Source: Pseudonocardia lacus (GTDB lineage Bacteria; Actinomycetota; Actinomycetes; Mycobacteriales; Pseudonocardiaceae). From it: a stretch of DNA of 33,876 nt. The notes beneath the pieces were generated by a model, which made no database searches, had not been told where the DNA came from, and saw nothing but the letters and a program-made list of their open reading frames with translations. Positions 30,600 to 33,876 of this stretch are shown here, in pieces. The position numbers were made by a program, and so were the translations under genes. The stretch covers positions 1-33,876 of the forward strand of contig NZ_JAHDTH010000072.1 of assembly GCF_018531445.1 (NCBI RefSeq), given 5' to 3'. Every line of letters begins with the position of its first letter. The stretch's first letter is position 1.

Positions 30600-30675
30600 T
30601 GGTGGGCCCCCGGGGGATCGAACCCCGAACCCGCGGATTAAAAGTCCGCTGCTCTGCCGATTGAGCTAGAGGCCC
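30600..30675 (-). tRNA. tRNA-Lys (UUU), CCA encoded
   Basis: A full cloverleaf can be drawn on the minus strand: acceptor GGGCCTC paired with GGGGCCC (one G-U), D-arm AGCTCAATCGGCAGAGC, anticodon arm GCGGA-CTTTTAA-TCCGC with anticodon TTT at 30640-30642, T-arm GGGGTTCGATCCCC, discriminator A and an encoded CCA at 30600-30602. The 73-nt body is 30603-30675. The broken genes lie on its 3' side, as expected at an integration hot spot. Confidence 0.97.
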
Positions 30676-30784
30676 GCGCCGCCCGGGCGGCGCCCACAGC
30701 CTACGTCGCGATCCCCCGGTCACTCGATCGGCGCACAGGCCGACCTGCCCGAAGCTACCGCCCGTCAGCCTGCATGCTGTAACG

Positions 30785-31351
30785 ATGCGACCACACAGGG
30801 TCATCGTCGCTGGGCCGGTGGCCGTGCTCCTGCTCGCCGGTTGCGGCGGTAGCGAGCCGGTCGGGTCGGGGCCGCCCGCGCGGGATGTGGCGGTCAACGC
30901 CACGTTCATGACCACCCCGGAGGTGGCCATCACCTACTCCGAGGACCTCGTCCGGGTGGGGGCTCGGGGGGCGGTGAGCGCGCACGCCGACGAGGGGGGC
31001 ACGACCGTCCGGCTCGCGGTGCGCGGGTTGCTGCCGGACCGGGTCTACGGGGCGCACGCGCATGCGCTGCCGTGCGGGGCGGACGGGGACGCGGCGGGGC
31101 CGCACTTCCAGCACGAGCCCGATCCCGGCCAGCCGAGCACGGACCCGCGGTTCGCGAACCCGGAGAACGAGGTGTGGCTCGACCTCACGACCGACGCGAA
31201 CGGGGCCGGGAGCGTGGAGACGGTCGTGCCGTGGCAGTTCACGGACCGGCGGGCGCGGTCGGTCGTCATCCACGCCGAACCGACCCGGACGGGGCCGGGT
31301 GAGGCGGGGACGGCGGGGCAGCGCGTCGCCTGCGTCAGCGTCGATTTCTGA
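30785..31351 (+). CDS. Cu/Zn superoxide dismutase-like lipoprotein
   Basis: A 188-aa exported protein. Signal peptide with lipobox LLAGC (C20), so anchored outside the membrane. The SodC-like part shows the copper-site pattern AHAHALPCG, then GPHFQHEPDP and VVIHAEPT. The CG also supplies the disulfide cysteine, with C184 (RVACVSV) as partner. The normal zinc loop is replaced by NPENEVWLDLTTD, so the zinc ligands look incomplete. This divergent type is common in actinomycetes and is annotated as superoxide dismutase family; activity is inferred. Its stop overlaps the Shine-Dalgarno of the downstream gene. Confidence 0.85.
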   Translation: MRPHRVIVAGPVAVLLLAGCGGSEPVGSGPPARDVAVNATFMTTPEVAITYSEDLVRVGARGAVSAHADEGGTTVRLAVRGLLPDRVYGAHAHALPCGADGDAAGPHFQHEPDPGQPSTDPRFANPENEVWLDLTTDANGAGSVETVVPWQFTDRRARSVVIHAEPTRTGPGEAGTAGQRVACVSVDF

Positions 31352-31364
31352 GGAGAGGACAATG
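31351..31364 (+). promoter_or_regulatory. Strong Shine-Dalgarno with out-of-frame ATG before dus
   Basis: AGGAGAGG (31351-31358) is ideally spaced for an ATG at 31362, but that ATG opens a 43-codon ORF (MGQRECPDRRPG..., stop at 31493) in another frame overlapping dus. The dus GTG at 31372 lies 13 bases from the end of the Shine-Dalgarno, so it is less well placed. Confidence 0.5.
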
Positions 31365-31371
31365 GGACAGC

Positions 31372-32511
31372 GTGAGTGTCCCGACCGCCGTCCGGGCCCC
31401 GTTGCGCATCGGGCCCCACACCTGCCAGACGCCGGTGGTGCTGGCCCCGATGGCCGGCATCACCAACGCCGGGTTCCGCCGGCTCTGCCGTGAGCAGGGG
31501 GCGGGCTTCTACGTCTGCGAGATGATCACATCGCGGGGGTTGGTGGAGAAGAACCCGCTGACCTTCCGCATGATCGCCATGGACCCGGACGAGCAGCCGC
31601 GGTCGATGCAGCTCTACGGCGTCGATCCGGCGACGATCGGTGCCGCCGTGCGGATGATCGTCGAGCGCGACCTCGCCGACCACGTCGACCTCAACTTCGG
31701 CTGCCCCGTCCCCAAGGTCACCCGGCGCGGTGGCGGGGCGGCGCTGCCCTACAAGCGGCGGCTGTTCGAGCGGATCGTGCGGGCCGCCGTCGACAACGCA
31801 GGCGCCCTGCCGGTGACGGTCAAGATGCGCATCGGCATCGACGACGAGCGCCACACCTACCTCGACGCCGCCCGGCGGGCCGTCGACGCGGGCGTCGCCG
31901 CGGTCGCCCTGCACGCGCGCACCGCCGCGCAGCGCTACTCCGGCACCGCGGACTGGTCGAAGATCGCCCGCCTGCGCGAGGCCGTCCCGGCGGAGGTGCC
32001 GGTGCTGGGAAACGGCGACATCTTCAGCGCCGCCGACGCGCTGCGGATGGTCGCCGAGACCGGCTGCGACGGGGTCGTCGTCGGGCGGGGGTGCCTCGGG
32101 CGGCCGTGGCTGTTCGCCGACCTGGAGGCGGCGTTCGCGGGGCGGCCGCTGCCGGAGCCGCCGTCGCTGGGCCAGGTGGCGGCGACGATGCGCCGCCACG
32201 CCGTGCTGCTGCAGGCGTACATGGGCCCGGACAAGGGCATCCGCGACATGCGCAAGCACATCGCCTGGTACCTCAAGGGCTTCCCGGTCGGCGGCGACCT
32301 GCGCCGCAGCCTCGCCATGGTGGGCAGCCTCGACGAGCTCGACGAGCTGCTGGCCCGGCTCGACGCCGACGAGCCCTTCCCGGCCGACGCCGACGGCCCG
32401 CGCGGGCGGCAGGGCAGCCCGGGGCGGGTGGTGCTGCCCGAGCACTGGCTGGACGACCCGGACGACCCGAGCGTCCCCTTCGGCGCGGAGCTGGAGCACT
32501 CCGGCGGCTGA
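31372..32511 (+). CDS. dusB: tRNA-dihydrouridine synthase
   Basis: A 379-aa FMN enzyme that reduces uridines in the D-loop of tRNA with NADPH. The TIM-barrel signatures are VVLAPMAGITNAGFRRL, GFYVCEMITSRGL, VDLNFGCPVPKVTRRGGGAAL (active-site cysteine in FGCP), VTVKMRIGI, ALHARTAAQRYSG and GNGDIFS, followed by the C-terminal helical domain (KHIAWYLKGFPVGG). This matches the DusB group. Start is the GTG at 31372, fixed by family length. It is 20 bp after sodC and probably cotranscribed. A hairpin follows at 32521. Confidence 0.93.
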   Translation: MSVPTAVRAPLRIGPHTCQTPVVLAPMAGITNAGFRRLCREQGAGFYVCEMITSRGLVEKNPLTFRMIAMDPDEQPRSMQLYGVDPATIGAAVRMIVERDLADHVDLNFGCPVPKVTRRGGGAALPYKRRLFERIVRAAVDNAGALPVTVKMRIGIDDERHTYLDAARRAVDAGVAAVALHARTAAQRYSGTADWSKIARLREAVPAEVPVLGNGDIFSAADALRMVAETGCDGVVVGRGCLGRPWLFADLEAAFAGRPLPEPPSLGQVAATMRRHAVLLQAYMGPDKGIRDMRKHIAWYLKGFPVGGDLRRSLAMVGSLDELDELLARLDADEPFPADADGPRGRQGSPGRVVLPEHWLDDPDDPSVPFGAELEHSGG

Positions 32512-32520
32512 GCCACCGTC

Positions 32521-32575
32521 GAGAACGACGCTACGGGATCGATGAGGCCGAAGTTGATCCCATAACGTCGTTCTC
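32521..32575. terminator. 20-bp hairpin after dus
   Basis: Arms 32521-32540 and 32556-32575 pair at 18 of 20 positions around a 15-base loop, starting 9 bp after the dus stop. Both outer ends are GAGAACGACG and its complement. Lower GC than the surroundings; no T-tract. Confidence 0.7.
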
Positions 32576-32724
32576 AGCGGGTCTGGGCGGCGGGAACACG
32601 CCAACGTCGGGCACCGTCCGCGACGATTCGCCCATCGGTCGGGTGGAGCGGTACGCGAACGGGTGCGGGGGGCTCAAGGGGCCCGCGGGGGCAGTCGACT
32701 CCTCTGGCGAGCAGGGAGGTGCCG

Positions 32725-33531
32725 ATGGTCGCGGTCCACACCACGGCGGGGCTCCGGGGCCGCTCGGCGGCCCAGGAGATCGCGCTGGCCGAGGACCTCG
32801 CCGCGGCGGGTCGGTGGGAGGAGGCCTACGCCCACCTGCGGTCGGCCGTGCGGTCGCTGCAGGGGTCCGGGGCGCCCGCCGACGAGCTCGACCGGCTGCG
32901 CCGCGAGCACGCCGAGGCGCGGGAGCAGAGCCGCCGCGACAGCCTCACCGCCAGCTACAACCGCCGCTACCTCGACGAGCGCCTGGTCGCGATGCTCGCC
33001 GACCCGGCCTCGCGCGGGGCGGCCGGCATCTCCGTCGCGCTCGTCGACGTCGACCACTTCAAGCAGGTCAACGACGGTTTCGGCCACCAGTTCGGCGATC
33101 GGGTCCTGCAGCGCATCGTCGACGAACTGGCCGCCGCCCTGCCCCCGGAGGCGTTCTGCGCGCGGTACGGCGGCGAGGAGTTCGCGCTCGTGCTGCCGCG
33201 CCACGAGCTCGCCGACGCCGTCCGGGTCTGCGAGGCGGCGCGCAACCGGATCGCCCGCTACCGGTGGGACCAGCTGGCCGCCGGGCTGCGGGTCACGGTG
33301 AGCGTCGGCGTGACGCACAGCGCGGGCCCGGTCACCGACCCCGGCGGGCTCATCGGCACGGCCGACACCCTGCTGTACGCGGCGAAGGACTCCGGGCGCA
33401 ACGCGGTCGCCTTCCGGGACGCCCGCACCGGGCTCGTCCGGCTCGCCGGACCGGCCGGCGGGCGGCGGTCGATCCCGCAGGCGACGCGGGTATCGAGACC
33501 CGCCCGTGACCTCAGCGGGTCACCTCCGTAA
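32725..33531 (+). CDS. GGDEF diguanylate cyclase
   Basis: A 268-aa cytoplasmic protein that should make cyclic di-GMP. Residues about 15-70 form paired helices resembling a TPR unit followed by a charged helix (ELDRLRREHAEAREQSRRD), probably a dimerisation arm. The GGDEF domain follows (about 72-235) with metal site VALVDVDHFKQVNDGFGH and active site RYGGEEF (149-153). The inhibitory RxxD site that should lie five residues before GGEEF reads PPEA (140-143), so product inhibition is lost. No membrane segment or known sensor. Start is ATG at 32725 with GGGAGG five bases upstream. Confidence 0.93.
   Translation: MVAVHTTAGLRGRSAAQEIALAEDLAAAGRWEEAYAHLRSAVRSLQGSGAPADELDRLRREHAEAREQSRRDSLTASYNRRYLDERLVAMLADPASRGAAGISVALVDVDHFKQVNDGFGHQFGDRVLQRIVDELAAALPPEAFCARYGGEEFALVLPRHELADAVRVCEAARNRIARYRWDQLAAGLRVTVSVGVTHSAGPVTDPGGLIGTADTLLYAAKDSGRNAVAFRDARTGLVRLAGPAGGRRSIPQATRVSRPARDLSGSPP
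33486..33523 (+). other. Two small hairpins in the 3' end of the cyclase gene
   Basis: GCGGGT-N6-ACCCGC (33486-33503) and GTGACC-N6-GGTCAC (33506-33523), two adjacent 6-bp stems in the last codons of the cyclase, just upstream of the main terminator. They may stabilise the mRNA end or be chance in GC-rich sequence. Confidence 0.3.
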
Positions 33532-33548
33532 GCTCACGCTCCGTCAGG

Positions 33549-33591
33549 AGGGGGCGGGCCGTGCGGGTGAGCACCCGCGTGCCCGCCCCCT
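33549..33591. terminator. Nested hairpin terminator after the cyclase
   Basis: Outer arms AGGGGGCGGGC and GCCCGCCCCCT (11 bp) enclose an inner GCGGGTG-AG-CACCCGC stem (7 bp). It starts 17 bp after the cyclase stop. Confidence 0.65.
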
Positions 33592-33616
33592 GCTCGTACG
33601 GGTCGCGGGAGGTGGC

Positions 33617-33876
33617 GTGGTCGACGACCGGGACCGCACGCCCCGCCGCGGTGGCACCGACGTCCGCCGCGAGTCCGTCGAGGACATCCTCGCCCGCAAC
33701 GGACTGGGCGGCGCGGCTTCCGGACCGCACACCTCGACCGGCGGCCGGGCGGCTCGCCGGCGGGCCGCCGAGGAGCAGGAACGCGCGCTGAGCGACGCCG
33801 CCCCTCCCCCGCCCCGGGCTCCCCAGGGCGGGCGGCACTCGGCGCGGGCGCCGCAGCCCGAACCCGTGGCCGGTCC
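33617..33876 (+). CDS. Disordered-N-terminus protein, 3' end outside window
   Basis: From the GTG at 33617, preceded by GGGAGG, an open frame of 86 codons runs to the right edge without a stop. It reads VVDDRDRTPRRGGTDVRRES, then VEDILARNGLG, GGRAARRRAAEEQERALSD and a Pro/Arg-rich stretch. A short helix of the type S-V-E-D-I-L-A-R-x-G followed by Arg/Pro-rich disorder is common at the N-terminus of actinobacterial membrane or envelope proteins (LytR-CpsA-Psr type among them), but the defining domain would lie beyond the window. Confidence 0.6.
   Translation, partial: MVDDRDRTPRRGGTDVRRESVEDILARNGLGGAASGPHTSTGGRAARRRAAEEQERALSDAAPPPPRAPQGGRHSARAPQPEPVAG

Noticed and set aside
30603..30675. 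Attachment site at the tRNA-Lys 3' end
   Set aside because: No second copy of the tRNA end and no integrase were found in the window, so only the suspicion is kept as a finding.
33512..33838. A minus-strand ORF of 108 codons at the right end
   Set aside because: It covers the terminator hairpin at 33549-33591 and overlaps the plus-strand frame from 33617, which has a ribosome-binding site and more typical coding composition.

Overview
The window is very GC-rich (G/C dominates third codon positions throughout), has many GTG starts, several predicted leaderless mRNAs and LysR/AraC regulators beside single enzymes. It reads as chromosome of a filamentous actinomycete; Pseudonocardiaceae (Pseudonocardia-like) is my best guess, by inference only. 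No phage, IS element, CRISPR array, rRNA or replication origin was seen. One tRNA (Lys, UUU) is present.

Layout. 1-3.9 kb: a membrane-anchored Ala/Pro-rich protein (cut by the left edge) preceded by two chained small ORFs, then divergent 4-alpha-glucanotransferase (malQ) and an S4-domain Hsp15-like protein, closed by a perfect 25-bp hairpin. 3.9-6.3 kb: an EamA transporter downstream of a STAS protein, facing a HATPase anti-sigma-type kinase and a second STAS protein. Both STAS proteins lack the phosphorylatable serine, and the kinase has a SigB/SigF-like promoter. 6.3-18.1 kb: small regulator-plus-enzyme units: PNPOx-like/AraC, LysR/PRISE-type SDR, peroxiredoxin, a YbjQ-domain fusion with internal tandem repeats, LysR/SDR around a perfect palindromic operator, APC permease, RibD/DHFR-like reductase with cysteine-dioxygenase-like cupin, and LysR.

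18.1-25.8 kb is the most coherent metabolic block, apparently for amine/polyamine breakdown. An operon (APC permease, small ORF, universal stress protein, aldehyde dehydrogenase, agmatinase-type ureohydrolase) is divergent from a saccharopine-dehydrogenase-like oxidoreductase, which converges on a copper amine oxidase. Together they could import an amine, oxidise it to an aldehyde and then an acid, and remove a guanidino group as urea. 25.8-30.6 kb is looser, accessory-looking DNA: DUF4429/SHOCT protein, epoxide hydrolase, TMEM175-type channel, a GH3 glycosidase pseudogene with its middle deleted, a VOC protein, and broken fragments up to tRNA-Lys. 30.7-33.9 kb: SodC-like lipoprotein with a tRNA-dihydrouridine synthase, a diguanylate cyclase lacking the inhibitory site, and the start of a disordered protein cut by the right edge.

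The least ordinary signals are a dispersed element of about 80 bp that is itself a small ORF welded by stop/start overlaps to the genes around it (two copies), the serine-less STAS pair around a kinase, and a recurrent leaderless architecture (TANNNT, six bases, start codon) at five genes.
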